Below, piece by piece: positions 11,231 to 24,606 of a DNA stretch of 64,000 nucleotides. Below the pieces are notes generated by a model, which saw nothing but the letters and a program-made list of their open reading frames with translations, did not search any database and was not told the origin of the DNA. Every line of letters starts with the position of its first letter. The first letter of the stretch is position 1. The stretch lies in assembly GCA_038501625.1 (NCBI GenBank), contig JAZAYU010000001.1:7462829-7526828 (forward strand). Reading direction: 5' to 3'. The DNA comes from Corbicula japonica (taxonomy: Eukaryota > Mollusca > Bivalvia > Venerida > Cyrenidae). The position numbers and the translations under genes are program-made.

Positions 11231-13032
11231 AAAATTTCACAGTATGAATTTAGACCTTGAGTAGATGGCTGCATTTGTTTTGGGGGTCACTGAGTCGAAG
11301 GTCAAGGTCATAGGTGTCTTAAAGGTCAAATTGACTTACACTTAGTTAGCCAAGAACCCAGTGATTCAAAGTCTTCAATAATCACACTTTGATTGTAGTT
11401 CTTTAGTATGTAGAATTAATTTCCTTAATTTCGTTTAGACAAGCAATCAAGTGGCGCACCTTTATTATTATGGTCACATGACCTGTCCCATGGGATTCTC
11501 TTGAGTTTTGGCTCGCTCACCCCTTCTGTTGGCAGCAGTGTGTGCTTGATTCTTGCAATAGCTGGATGCTTCTCTATTCTTTTTTGTGATCATTTATTTA
11601 TTGCACTTTACCTCCCTATTACAACCTCCCTATTCTTATTTTTTTGAAGTTCAGTTGTAGTATTTTTTGTTTTTATTTTAAAAACTTTTTACATTTCTAA
11701 AAGCTCTCAAAATTTACAAAATAAACATTTCATCCTTAATGTTGATAATTTAAAAACATTCTTGCTTCTGGAATAAGTAGGAAGAACAAAAGCCGGCTAT
11801 CATTAACTTCACTTATTTTCTCTATAAATCTAGATTACAATAATTTCAATTTATCAGGAAACCCATTATATCTGCAAGTTAGAGATATTTCTGGTTAAAT
11901 CTTGAACAATAAAACTTTTTAATTTTCTAAGAAATACTATTTCTTCTATAGAAAATACAACAACAACAACAACAAGTTATCAGCCAAATTCAGAGAAACT
12001 GTATGTATCTCAGAACACTTTATCTCAATGAATCGAACAAATTTTTTATATATATATTATTAAGCATCACACATCAATTCCAAAAATTCTTTAAATAATT
12101 AATCAGATGTTTTTTATTTTTTACAGTTTGGTATATGATAGATCGATGCAATGAATTCCTGGGAGGATTAGATCCATTTTATTATCAAAAATGCAAAGAT
12201 AAATGTTTTAATTTAGAGAGAGCAATTAATGTTGATTTAATCCACATAAGCTATTGTGGGATAAGTCTGCAATTCTAGAATATATTAATTTTGATTTCAG
12301 GTAATAATTTTCTCAGCTCATGATACCCTAATACAGCTCACTGATGATTTGCTATTACCTAGCTAAAACATTCTCCATGGTTTACCATGACCAGCACTAT
12401 TTTTAGTTTTCAAACATGAATTACAATGGTTGACCCTCAAATACAATGAAAAACTGTGCACTGTGAACCAAGTAATGAACCATGTTCAGAACTGGCACAT
12501 TATTTTGACCATGGTAAAACATGAACTGACCTATTTAAATAGATCATTTTCCCCAAAGTTGTTAACCATGGTTGGCCATATACATAAAGTGTTTAATAGT
12601 ACTGTAATGCTAGCATTGCTGGGGTTCATAAATCACCTTTAAGTGGGTTTACTTGAAATTCATATAATTTGCTCCCATTTTTTCTCAGACAACAAGCTAT
12701 GTGATTTATTGAATGGTGAAAAAGGTCCATCAAGGAATAAATCAAGCCATGTGCAGTTCAGGAAATCACTCAACACTTACAGATCTCTAAAGGATATCCT
12801 ACAGCTTATAATGTGAGCACCTAAATGACAGGATTTTAAGAGGTCAATTATGATTGGTCATTTGCATAGATACCAAATTTTCTGTTACAGTACCTCTAGC
12901 TGTATCAGTGTTTTTGAGGACAAATGGTAAAAGTAGTTAATATATTAAATATCTGCAAATGGGTTTTAAATTTGGCAAGTATGAGATTGGAATAAGAGCC
13001 AGACTCAATATATTAACCTGAAATGACAATGG
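11231..13032. other. Non-coding stretch with repeat debris
   Basis: 11270-11340 holds another GGTCACTGAGTCGAAGGTCA-type remnant related in style to the array just upstream. A (CAA)n microsatellite is at 11957-11975 and a short TA run near 12047. The frame at 12430-12642 has no coding support. Confidence 0.45.
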
Positions 13033-13274
13033 TTAACCCTTTCCTCCTTAGACACACCTCTATTGTGTTGGCGAACAGTTTAGATCCAGATCAGCCGGCA
13101 CATCTGTGCTTTCTGATCAGGATCTAAACTGTTCGCTTTTTGATTCAATAGGTTATTTCTGACAAAAAAGAGAACAGTTTAGATCCTGATCAGACGGCAT
13201 AGATGTGCCGGCTGATCTGGATCTACACTGGTCACACATGCGTAAAAATGCGTATTTATGGAGGAAAGGGTTAA
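13033..13274. mobile_element. Family A MITE, full length (reference copy, 242 bp)
   Basis: Outer ends are TTAACCCTTTCCTCC...GGAGGAAAGGGTTAA. The left hairpin at 13071-13136 runs GCGAACAGTTTAGATCCAGA...GATCTAAACTGTTCGC. An AT-rich spacer with ATTCAATAGGTTATTTCTGA follows, then the right hairpin at about 13172-13235 with GATCAGACGGCATAGATGTG and GGCTGATCTGGATCTACACT. There is no transposase. TTAA at both ends with CCC...GGG termini is the hallmark of the piggyBac superfamily (TTAA target duplication), so a non-autonomous piggyBac-like origin is likely but not proven. Confidence 0.95.
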
Positions 13275-13390
13275 GCACTGGCCTAGAGGTGATACGCTTA
13301 GCTTACAATGCAGAGGTCATGAGTTGAAGCCCAAAATTTTAGTCTGAAATGTTTCTTAGTTGTTGTTTTTTTCACCACAATAGTTTCATC
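13272..13390 (+). mobile_element. Probable tRNA-derived SINE head
   Basis: Directly after a family A copy, TGGCCTAGAGG matches the pol III A box (TRGYNNANNGG). About 30 bases later GAGTTGAAGCCC is a one-mismatch B box. The tRNA-like spacing and the phrase CAATGCAGAGGTCATGAG support a tRNA head. The body probably continues to about 13460, but its 3' end is not defined. Confidence 0.5.
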
Positions 13391-13938
13391 CCTGGAAAAT
13401 CGTATTAAATCAAACTGGCAGTATCCATTGGTCAATGACTGTCACAGTCACAGTGGAACAGTCAAACATGTTTAAAGAGTATCTGCTGTTTCTTCAAGCT
13501 GTGAAATTCTCCAGAGTTTTCTGGACACACATGTGATACATCCTGTTAATTAGCAGGACACAGGTTAATGTTAAACATTAAAATTTATGACCATTAGCCT
13601 TCTGTTTTTACATGTATTCAGGGCTTATCAGTGAAAGAAGCTATTTAGGTGATAGGGATCAGACCTGAGAGATTTCTAATGTCTTTCATGTTTCAGTACA
13701 GAGAGTATATTTGGATTACAGAAATGGTTTCCCTCACAGATGAAAGAAAACATTTTCAGGAAAAGTCATTTTCCATACCATTGAAAGATAGGAAACAACA
13801 GAAATAATATAATCTAAAAATAAAAACACTTAAGTTTGTGTAATATTCTTGGTGCCATTATGATCAAGTTCAGGTAACTTTTCAGATGGTTCTATTATAG
13901 ACATTTGACAATGTAAATAATTCTTCTGATTTCTAAAC

Positions 13939-14130
13939 TTATCCCTTTAGTCCATGGGGTTGTGGTTGTCAACAATGTAGATCCAGAATAACTGGCACAT
14001 TTGTGCTATCTGATCAAGATCTACAGTATTCGCTTTATGACTCATTAAGTAATTTCTTACAAAGATTCTTATCAGATGGCACAATGTGTTATCTGGGTCT
14101 ACACTGTTTGCACATGGGATAAAACCTGTA
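13939..14130. mobile_element. Family A MITE, diverged
   Basis: Starts TATCCCTTTAGTCCATGGGG. Both hairpins are recognisable (GTAGATCCAGAATAACTGGC, GATCAAGATCTACAG, TCAGATGGCACAATGTG, GGTCTACACTGTTTGC). The right terminus is lost. Confidence 0.8.
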
Positions 14131-14350
14131 ATACTATACAATTACGCAATCCTCAAACAACATTATAAGTCAGACTGCATGATCAATGTCCAGGAGAATG
14201 GAGTCTCAGATCATAGCAATCCTATATGTTGAAATAAAGAACATTCTTAGAAATGCAAACTAGGAAGCTGGAGATCTAAGACAAACAAAGAACTCACTGA
14301 TAAAAAAAAAGATTACTCAAGCCTGTTGACATGATTCAACTGGTAAATGG

Positions 14351-14592
14351 TTAACCCTATCCTCCATAGATATACCTTAATTGCGAGGGCGAACAGTTTA
14401 GATCCAGATCAGCCAGCACATCCGTGCCGTCTGATCAGGATCTAAACTGTTCGCTTTTTTATTTGTTAGGTTATTTCTGACCAAAATGCGACCAGTGCAG
14501 ATCCTCATTAGACGACAAGGATGTGCTGGTCGATCTGGATCTACACTTCTTGCACATGTGTAAAAAGGCGTATCTATGGAGGAATGGGTTAA
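14351..14592. mobile_element. Family A MITE, full length with TTAA ends
   Basis: TTAACCCTATCCTCCATAGA at the left and TATGGAGGAATGGGTTAA at the right, 242 bp. The left hairpin is nearly perfect (GGGCGAACAGTTTAGATCC...GATCTAAACTGTTCGC). Confidence 0.95.
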
Positions 14593-16808
14593 GTAAGTTT
14601 AGAATATTGTCTTACATTTTACAAAAACTAGATTAGAAAACTATGTTCAATCACCAAAAAAACAGTTTGATATCTTGACAACTGTCTAGAGCATCTTTCC
14701 ACACCATTTCATCTGTTACTGGCATACAAATGGCCTACTTTTGACACAATTTATGACATCATAAGGGAAATAAAGCAATCAAAAAAGAACAACTATGAAC
14801 GATTGTAAGCCCATTTACATAAAAATCTCATTGTCCCGGTCCCCGAACACATAATACACCACCACAGGAACATGCTGTCAAAGCAGCATGAGCTGGTTAC
14901 ATTAACTAAGCCAGTAAAACACTCACACTGATTACATCTATTCCTTGAGACACCAGCATTCCTCATTTCCATATTTCCTCCATTACTGAAGAGTATAATC
15001 CACATGTTCATTAAAGTTCTTCAGTGCAACACTTGAAAATTCAATTGTTTAACAGATCAGAAGTTAAATAAATCATTTTATCCAGCAATAGAGGGTGATC
15101 AGCAACTGTTCTTGGTTAAGGCTTGATAATCATGACACACATGTTTTACATTTCCCAAATAACATGCAGTGGGTTAAACAATGTGCCAATACAATTAATA
15201 ATAATACTAAATAAATAAAGAACTAAAAAAATCAAACAAAAACAACATACTCTTTATCGTTTATTACAACTTGATTTCCAAGATGTCTTGAATAAATCCA
15301 TTTAAATAATGCTTAACAAAGCTAAGAATGTGTGAATATCCCTGGTTTGTTTCTTTAATGGAAACACTTTATCATAACTCCTATGTATTGCTAGCCATTA
15401 AAATGGTTTCTTTTACAGACTGTATCAGGTCATCCTGAATTCATTTTTACTGGCAAGATCACATTTTAATCCACACTTTAATCCCTGAAGGAAGAATTCC
15501 ACTTGAAATGGAGACGAACTGTACTTCAAGCAGCCAAAAACCACACATCCAATTACCTGTACACTTGTAGCCTCTAAGTATTTCCCACAAATATCAACAA
15601 CTTTTTAACCACTAACAAGACTTTTTAACAGAAAACATAAAAAATACAAATTTGTATCAGCACAGCAGATCTGTTAGCCCCCCACATGGCCGATAAAAAA
15701 GCAAGTTGTTTAGACAGTCTTATCCCTAAATCTCTGGGATCAGACATAACCTGATATGTTTGATGCATATCACATTGTATATTATTGTATTTCACCCCGG
15801 AGCACAGAACCCTGGAGGATATATCTCTGCTAGCAGAACAGACATGGCTTAACTTGACTGCAATCATACATAATAAAATGATGTCTTTAACTCGTAATAT
15901 TTCATCATCGGCATAATTTATAACATCAATAATAATAGATATAATATTTTAGTTTTAAAAACTATAAAGCATTCTTCAGAGTTCAGTTGGGTTGCTAGAA
16001 CCCCTATTAAAAACATATCTGGAATAATATTTGATAAAAAAGTTTTAGAATAGCAATACTACTGATGACGGACGCAGTGTATGACAGCATGTTTTTCACA
16101 GCAACTTAAGCGGCAAAAAGTGACAGTGTGATATTGTTACTTGTCAGAACAGTGTGCACAGTCTAAATTTTGTATGCACAGTTTATGCTGTCACCACACT
16201 CTGAAGTAAACCATTTTTCATATATTCTAGAAGTGTCACAAGAAACACTTTTCATATTGTCTCAAGATGGCAAATCGCAAGATAAGTGTAAATATTGTTT
16301 GCCAAGGACAAAACAGCAGAAATCTCATTATCCAACAAAAAACTAATAAATGCATTTAGTCACATTGCATCATATACAAACATCAGAACAAATAGAAAAT
16401 CTCATCTAATCGACAATTAGCAAACTGGCATGGCTCCTAACTACCCGCGCACAGCATTCCCTAACATTATATAGAAATGGTGCAGCATTATCCATCTGCC
16501 AGTATAATTTGTTACTTAAATAAACAACCTGGTATCGGTAGTCAAACATGCTTGCCATTACAGTAGTTTGGTGCTATGCCAAAGTCATCTGAACAATTTG
16601 AAATGAATTTAGCAGAACAGAATTATTATACTTTCTACCTAGTAAAATAAGAACTCATAATGGGATCTCTGGTTTGAAATATAGAAAACATTAGAAAACA
16701 TGACTGTCAGGATAAGAGCAACACCACACTGTTTATTATCGAGCAGACATAACTGTGATCCAAGCCAGGATGCTGTCATACTCTGCACATTTCCTAAAGC
16801 AAGCAGAT
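14593..16808. other. Non-coding stretch
   Basis: Frames at 14793-15011 and 15625-15867 (minus) lack splice or family support. No repeats were noted apart from AT-rich simple sequence. Confidence 0.45.
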
Positions 16809-17040
16809 TTATCCCTTTCCTGTAAAGATATACCTTTATTGCTTTGGCGAACAGTTTAGATCCAGATCAGCCAGCACACATCCATGCCGTCTGACTGTTC
16901 GCTTTTTGATTCATTAGGTTATTTCTGACCAAAATGCAACCAGTGCAGATCCTGATCAGATGGCACGGATGTGCGGGCTGATCTGGATCTACACTGGTCA
17001 CACATGCATAAAAATGCTTATATTTCAAGGAAAGGGTTAT
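16809..17040. mobile_element. Family A MITE, left hairpin internally deleted
   Basis: Left end ATCCCTTTCCTGTAAAGATA; right end ATTTCAAGGAAAGGGTTAT. The left hairpin jumps from CATGCCGTCTGA to CTGTTCGC, losing its descending arm. The right hairpin is intact. Confidence 0.9.
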
Positions 17041-17170
17041 ATGATGATTCTACTGAAGTAATTCATATCAGTATCTGAAAATGTGAACTACTTTTGCTGC
17101 TTCCTCAATTTACAGACTTCCCCTTTTCAAAGGTAAACATTTCAACTCGGCTTCTTTGGCAATAAACTTT

Positions 17171-17415
17171 TTACTCCCTGGGTAAGACTTTTATCTTATG
17201 TTTGACACATTCAGATCCAAATCAGCCTGCAGCACATCCTTGCAGTATTTTCATGATCTACGCTAGTCGCTTTAAGATTTCTTATTTCTGAACAAGAAAT
17301 GAACAGATCCTGATCCTAGATCCTGATCACACTCCACAGATGAGCAGACTGATCTGGATCTACACTGGTTTGTTGTCCATGGGATATGAGCCATATCCCA
17401 TGGTATAAAGAATTA
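17171..17415. mobile_element. Family A MITE, diverged, with a short local duplication
   Basis: TTACTCCCTGGGTAAGACTT at the left. AGATCCTGATCCTAGATCC shows a small tandem duplication in the right hairpin. The right side carries CCATGGGATATGAGCC followed by its near mirror CATATCCCATGG. Confidence 0.82.
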
Positions 17416-19302
17416 AAATGAGTACAAAGTGGATGATTGTTTGCTTGTTTTCTTTGTAATATTGCCTTCAAGCTTTACTTCTAATACTTTAGAGTCTTAT
17501 CATTTTCAAGATGGGTATGCCATCTAGCTCTCAGCATCAGCTAAAATTGTATATTATAACATCTTGTAGAGAAAAATATGAGATTTTCTAAATGTTTTTT
17601 AATTTCATCAAGAATACCTCTTTGTACTTTGTGGAACCTATTTACAGAAATGTGGAATTTTTTATCCTACATATTTTTCATACAATCAGATGCAGGCTTG
17701 ACTGGCAAAACTGTGAATTATCAGAATTTGTTTCATCAATGAGATGCAGACTTCTCTGCCAAAGTGCATATCATCAGAAGATAAAACATATCCAAGTACA
17801 AGTTAATGATGATGATGACAACAACACAGCACCTGCTGGTAGTTTATTTAGCCATGTCCACTTATTGGTCTAGATCACAAAGAAGCTTGAAGTGTGGATA
17901 GTTCCCAGCTGTGTAACAAAGTACATGCATAAAACTCTTACTGACAAGGGCAACAGGGTTACTGTTGATTGCTAAGTACAGTGTTGACAGATATGAAGTG
18001 CGGAAGGTCAGGTAGAGTCCATAAGTCCTCTCTTCAGAAAACCCCAAATATTATTCCAAAACTAACACATAAGGTCAAAGTTTAGTTCCAATCAAGATCA
18101 AGATATGGACCACATTAATCCCTCAGGAGAATGAATTAAATTATGATTTGAGACTAGCAAGTACAAACAACAAGCAAAATCTTCCAAATTTGATGTAAGC
18201 ACACTTCATTTTTTACATGTATTTGGGGGGACAGATCGTGGACGGATTAATTATGGGACAAATTTGTCAATATATATTAAAACCCCTTAACAATGTATAA
18301 TGGAATTTACACCAGGAAGTTGAAAAACCATTAATTTAAGAATCCACAAAATTTCAGGCTGCATTCTTGGTAGAAAACTCAAACAAACATATCCCCAACA
18401 ATCAGAAACTAATTTATTCCATGCCAACTCAATAGGTGGTCAAAAATGTTTAATCTCTCCCACACCTCATCACAATGATAAGCCTGGGGTGATTAATTAA
18501 TTGAAATACAAATGTTGTTGATACCTCCAGCATGTTAAAGAATCCAGATTTCCTGCCAATTTCAGAAATCTAAACTTTCTCAACCTTACACCAGGATAAA
18601 CTTTGATTAAGTACATCACAGTTTTGTTACCTGTATGAAAAAAACACAGACTGGGTTTGGTAAACCTTAACCTTGCCTCTGCAGACCAACTTGAAGATCC
18701 CTAGTTACTATATAATTATTGTATAATATTATCAATGATAGATTTTAGTGCAATTTGGGAGCAGATTCTCAGGTTCATTCAACTGTGACTTCAGCATTAC
18801 AGTGTATGATAGTCAGTATAGTCCATAATAATAACATCACTGTTAACACCATAGCACCTGTCAGTGCTTTTTTTTTTTTTTTAAAAAGGGGGTTGTGGTA
18901 TAGGTATATAATTATACTAATCAAAATTTGGTGAGGGCTGCTTTTGTAGTCTGTAAGTTTTGAGATAAGGAGGATAATAAATCTTTCTCAAAAAGTAACT
19001 CTAGTAAAATTTTGCAAGTAGCCAATAGGCGAATAAGCAAGTATCCTTAGTGAAACTGTATCAGATCATTATATAATCCTGCCTAGTAAGTAATCATGAA
19101 GTCAATGAGATAGGGGAAAAACTCTGTTTTTTTCTGTTGTCTCTTTTTTATTTTCAATTATAATCATGGCTTACCTAAAACTGTCCTGATGTATTACTGT
19201 ATTCCATCTACTCCATCACTTTATGCAGACTTTTGATCCTGAAAAATATCAAACATAATCATTTAAAGTATATTAGTTCTTGATAATAGTTAAAACTAAT
19301 CT
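17416..19302. other. Non-coding stretch with poly-T
   Basis: A poly-T run near 18869-18882. Frames at 17592-17873 and 17862-18047 show no coding evidence. Confidence 0.45.
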
Positions 19303-19391
19303 TTAACCCTTTTCTCCTTTATTGTGTGACAAACATTGTAGATCCAGATCAGTCGGCACATCTGTGCTGACTGATCTGGATCTACACTACA
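19303..19391. mobile_element. Family A MITE, truncated to one hairpin
   Basis: TTAACCCTTTTCTCC, then one compact palindrome, GTAGATCCAGATCAGTCGGC and CTGACTGATCTGGATCTACA. The right half and terminus are absent. Confidence 0.85.
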
Positions 19392-20689
19392 TATTTAGAA
19401 AGGTGCACACTTGGAGTGGTTTAAACCTGGATCCTGGTTTCCATCTCAAGTGGAAAACATATTTTCAAAAAAACCATTACAAAATGGTAGGTAACCCTTA
19501 TGTTGTCTTTTTTTTAAATTGATAGTATTAAAAAGTTATGCATAGTTCTCTTCCTCTTATTAATTTGGCGGTGTTTCCTTGTGACTCTTCCTGTTATGCA
19601 TATTGAACTTTTTTTTCAAACAAAAATCAGCTTCTGCTTCTCTTTTGAAGATGGAAATTATCTAACAATTACTGTGTCTGAAGAAAGCAAGAAAGCTGAT
19701 AGGAGACCAAAATAACTCTTCAAAACTCACACAATTAGTCCAGAAGACATGAGTAAATAGTTTGAGGGTATCTATAAGGCCTATCTACCATCCATCATGG
19801 TGTGAACAATCAGTGATGACAGGCAGCCAGCTGATGGACAAGATACAACACAAGTTCCAGCCAGTGTCTGGCACCATCAGCTGCTAGGACAACACAGACA
19901 AAGCAGGGGAAATTCTCCCAGTAACTCCATACAACACATCAGATTGAAAGAAATAGCAATGCTCAAGCAAAGTTAATGATGTCACTGTAACAAAATGAAT
20001 GATACCAGCATGCAACTGAAGTATGAAATTGAAAGAAACACAGGATGTTAAGTAAAAGCAATTTGTAGGTTGAATTGTTAATAACAATGTCTTAAATAGT
20101 TTTTTTATGTTTTTAGTTCATTTTGATCAGTGTTTAATCTCTTCATAATATGTCTGTCCATCCATGTGCATTGTATGCAAGTTGTTGTTTTATCCTTTGT
20201 TTGTGTGTTTTTGTTGCCATAGTCAACATAATAGTTATACAATTATGTCATAATTGCCACCCCTCATGACCCAAAAACCCTTAAAACATGTAATTATTTT
20301 TATTTTAAATTCAGTTGTTTAGTTTTTAAAGTTTCCTTAATGTTACTGGTTAATGACTTTGTATTTGAAACATTCTCAGAATGACAATGTTTACACATTA
20401 TCCATCACTAAATTCTGTTCTTTATTATAGCAAATTAGTCTACAATTGTTTCCTGCTTATTTTATGTCTATGATATATATATTGATAGAGGTTTACATTG
20501 CAGTCTAATTCCATGTCATTACACCCTCCACATCTTTTTCCCCCCCAAGAAAATTCATTATGTACAATTACAGTTTTGTTAATAACCTCTTCCAGAATCT
20601 TTTCCTGGAGTTAGGAAATTTTGTTCATGCTACAAAAGCATTATTACGGTATGATGCCTTAATTCTGCAATTATTTTCCGAATGATGAT
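19392..20689. other. Non-coding stretch
   Basis: Unique sequence. 19640-19920 is somewhat less AT-rich but has stops in all frames. Confidence 0.4.
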
Positions 20690-20960
20690 TTTATTACAGT
20701 TATAATGTCATAGCAATGTCTTCAAGATCTCGAGGAATTGATCGATCATAGTTGACATAACCAGTCATAATTGTGGCGCCACAGAAGCAAAAATGAGCTA
20801 AGTTTGCCCGTCATAAGAGACACGTTCGCCAGTTTCTGTTGCAGGGTTTGATTCATAGAAAATGAGTTGGAGCTTTGAGGAATTCAAAGACGTTCATCAA
20901 ATGCGTGAAACAAGAATAATTTGTGAACATAAAAGTCAGCATCTGAAATTTTGGTTATGT
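20690..20960. other. Candidate conserved non-coding segment
   Basis: A unique block with CpG-containing words (AAGATCTCGAGGAATTGATC, GTGGCGCCACAGAAG, GACACGTTCGCCAG) in an otherwise AT-rich area; no frame. Confidence 0.2.
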
Positions 20961-21292
20961 ATTTGTTGTCTCTGCAGTGTTAATTATGATGTTGTCTTGT
21001 AACAAAATCTGTTGCTTGTTTGAATGGCACAAAGCAGTAATTAGGGAAAGATTTATAAAAGGCACTGTTGCTTCTAACATAATACATGTATAATAGATCT
21101 GTTCTGATAAAGTAAAACATCTCTTTCAGCTCACATCTAAATTAATACCCTAACAAGTTCTGCACTGTATTTCACTACTAATAAGAATTTCTCCATATAA
21201 ACAACTTTTTTGTTCAGAGTCAGGAAGACTTCACATCAGCAAGATTTTGCTTTAATATATACCATACACTACTGAGCACATTCCCAGAGGAC

Positions 21293-21448
21293 CTGGCTCC
21301 AAAATTATAAAACTGAGAATGGAAACCAGTCTCAAATCTCAAGGATCTGATTGGCTGAAATGGAGACTGGTCACCATTTCAGACAATCAGATGCTTGAGA
21401 TTTGAGACTGGTTTCAGGTTTAAGCTTTATAATCTTTATCCCTGGCTG
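21293..21448. mobile_element. Family B foldback MITE, copy 3
   Basis: AAATTATAAAACTGAG and AAGGATCTGATTGGCTGAAA are mirrored by ATTTCAGACAATCAGATGCT and GCTTTATAATCTTTA. The arms show more mismatches than other copies. Confidence 0.9.
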
Positions 21449-21810
21449 AAGTAAGATGACAGATCCACAGACATGTTGAGTGTAAGGAATGAATGGACTC
21501 TGAGTCTGCTTCTGGAAAAGCCATTGACCAGATGCACCTGATGACACCTAGAGAACATCTCTCTGCAGGCATACACAAATAGCTCAATACTTCCTAACTG
21601 TTCTTTGCAACAGTTCATCAAATAAACATTACAGATTTCTGGCTAAACACCATTTCTACATGAAGGATGAAAGGGCAAGGAAGAAAATGATCCATGTTCA
21701 TGCTAAATCTATTTTACTATTACAAACAGTTTTCTGCACTAATCCTAATCCAAAATTGCATCGCCAGTATACTTGGGAATTTCAACTGACAAACACAAAC
21801 TTTTTTAATA

Positions 21811-22095
21811 TTCTTCTTGAAAAATGGCACATAATTTGATCAAAACTTTAATTAGAGTTATGGTTTTTCTCAAAGCAACTGGGATTAAAAGTGAATCTGA
21901 AGCAATTCTTCTTAACAAATTACACATAACTTGATCAAAAATTAAATTAGAGTTATGGTTCTTCTCAAAGTGACTGGGATTAAGAGTGAATCTTAAGCAC
22001 TTCTTTTTGTATTGAAGGCCAAATAATATGATCAAAATTTAAATTAGAGTTATGGTTCTTGACATAGCAGATTGAGCTAAGAGTGATGCCTGGAC
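21811..22095. repeat. Three tandem 95-bp units
   Basis: Units start at 21811, 21906 and 22001 (TTCTTCTTGAAAAATGGCAC, TTCTTCTTAACAAATTACAC, TTCTTTTTGTATTGAAGGCC). They share TTTGATCAAAA-like words, AATTAGAGTTATGGTT and CTGGGATTAARAGTGAATC. The third unit is most diverged. A minus-strand 76-codon frame here is repeat-derived. Confidence 0.85.
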
Positions 22096-22469
22096 AAAAG
22101 CAAGTACAAATGTTAACAAATAAGACAGACATACCAAAACATGTATTAATTTACAAATCTCCCCTAAAGAAAGATTATCTTATTACAAAACAAGCATGAA
22201 GACCTATCATAATTGAGAATGTCTGCATGTCTGGGTAGTTCATTATGAACATAGATAACCTGCGTGCAGGGTGTTACCAAACACTAATATAAAGGCCAAC
22301 TATTTTTGTGTGTTTATCCATACAGGTCTGATTTCAAAACAAAGTCACGGAGTACAACCTGGCATATGGCTCACAAAAGTATTCATTCACTCAATCACTC
22401 AATAATGAACAATGATGGAAAATATACTGCAAGATTTCCAGAAAGGGGGTTTGTTTGTGTACTGTCATT

Positions 22470-22625
22470 GTCACATGATAATTTCCAACTTTCTGACCAA
22501 AACCCTCATGAAAATAAAATATTGCTGACCCAAAAAGGGGTAAGAGCAATCAAAGTGAACCCCTGTGGATCTGACCCTGATGATATATCTCTTTTTCCTT
22601 TAAAAACTACAGAGAAAAGAGTTTA
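22470..22625. repeat. Member of a dispersed repeat pair (with 54515-54660)
   Basis: ACATGATAATTTCCAAC, CCCTCATGAAAATAAAATAT and GCTGACCCAAAAAGGGG match the second locus at ACATGATAATTTCCAACATC and GCTGCCCAAAAAAGGGGG. The 106-codon frame across it is therefore not trusted as a gene. Confidence 0.55.
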
Positions 22626-23857
22626 AAACCAATAAAAACAAAAAGAATACCATCTTTCAAAACAAAGTTCTTGTAATCCTAACAAACTTCATGTAATCCT
22701 CATAAATTTTGTGCAAAAATCCACATGTCACATTTCAAAAGTCATAAAAAATAATAGCAAACCAGCATGCACTAAGAACTTAATACATTGTTACAGTCAA
22801 TATGGTGCCAGCACACTCTAAATCCATTGAAATTCCTGATCTTTTTTTATTGAAGTGAATTTTACAGAATCTAATACACTAAACCTTTATTCTCAGTAGG
22901 CTCTGCTAATTAAAGCATGTTATACTAATGTCTATCATTTCCAATCTCCACCTAAGGCTCTTTCTATTAAATTCCAGGACATAAACTGTTTACAGCATAC
23001 AATTTGTGTGACAATTTTATGACAAGAGTTTGCCAATCAAATCAGCCTCTGGTGTCAATACAGCTCCCTAACTTCTGTTGCAATATTTTTTATGAGTATT
23101 TTATGACAATTTGAGATAATAAATTTTCATTTTCATGGAGGATTTTAATGTAAAGTCTTCTGATAAAACTGACTTTCTGTTTTCATTACTTCAGGATCAG
23201 ATGAATATCACAAAGTTAAGAGATTATATGAAGTTAATAATGACTGCTTTAAAATAGATGTGCATTTGCTTTTCAATGCCTGGGGTGAATTTAATCATAC
23301 AACACTTATATGAGATTTTCCACTTCTACAAAACGATTAGCAAAACTTAAATATAATTAAACCAATTAACAAAGATAATCAACACTGTGAAACAATTAGA
23401 CATGAAGTCTAAGTACTCTTCTTGCATATAAAATTAAGATTCAGTATCTTATTTTATGAGCATAAACTTTTCCCACACAGCATTTTTACAGCAGTCATAA
23501 TGTTGATCTCCAATAAATGATCTTTTTTTAAAAAGCACATCTTCCTTAGGTTTAATTTTCAATTAAGGTCATTTTCATAGAGTTTTATATCACATAATGG
23601 AAATTAACAATATCAAACATACAGTAATAAAGAGTTCACTTTAATTTAAAAGCTTACAGATCATTATAAATCTAATAAAAAACGAGTTAGGTGATAAAAC
23701 TCCACCCTGCTGTCAGTTAGGACTATCACAAGATATATCATTTACAAGTAATAATTATTTGAACAGTTAAAATATTACAATTTCCTAAAATCTAGCAATA
23801 ACAGTTTTAAAGAAAACATCACACAACAGCCTGGTGTCTTTTCAGCAGCCTCACTTA
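22626..23857. other. Non-coding AT-rich stretch
   Basis: No gene, RNA or repeat recognised. Confidence 0.45.
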
Positions 23858-23985
23858 GCCCTTTATTCCATTATCTGCCTTTTATTGCAAATGCGAACTG
23901 TGTAGATCCAGATTAGCCTGCACATGAAGTCTGATCAAATTCTAGACTCGTTTGCTATTCATTTAATATTATTCAGGTAATACAT
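23858..23985. mobile_element. Family A MITE, left part only
   Basis: CCCTTTATTCCATTATCTGC, GTAGATCCAGATTAGCCTGC and GTCTGATCAAATTCTAGAC remain, with the spacer TATTCATTTAATATTATTC. The right hairpin is absent. Confidence 0.75.
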
Positions 23986-24606
23986 CTTAAAAACCACCCT
24001 ATGAACACTGAATGGACTAGCTTTAATAGTCTCAGACTGTGTTAGAAAATATTGCAACAAACACCGTAGGCTGAAGAATTTTTTTATTTTATTATAAGAA
24101 TAGTTATGTATATCAATTTCAGACATTGAATACTTCACTCAATTAACCTTTGAGAGATTGAAATAATATGATTATTACCAGTCAATACTCCATTTCTATC
24201 AAATGTCATCCTTGTTTAACATACATGTATGCAATACAATTCTTGTTCAATTTAATTTCACTCTATAGTCTAAAATTCATGTAGGAACTTCAATTTATAA
24301 TAATAATATCTCTTGCACAAAAAGCAATTTGCACAAATAATGACACTTCTCCCCAAAGCTTAATAATTCTGACAAATTGTTGCAGAACCACTGGCAATTC
24401 TGTAAAAAAAATACACAGTCCAATTATGAGCCCCAGCAATAAAATTTAGTGCTATTTTCCTGATTGATCCTCTTGAAAATACATCATGTGACGCTTGGAT
24501 CAGACAGTCTGTCTGTCTCAGAGCAGTTCTTTGAGTATGTAATGGTGTTAGAAGAATGTCAAAGATAGTGATGTAATTTTTCATTTCTATTTTTGATATT
24601 TGGTCC

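Noticed and set aside
14793..15011. 72-codon minus-strand cysteine-containing frame
   Set aside because: Cysteines come from TGT/TGC-rich sequence without a regular pattern; no splice signals; weaker than the 46979 exon.
22306..22626. 106-codon plus-strand frame
   Set aside because: Its second half is a dispersed repeat also present near 54515-54660.
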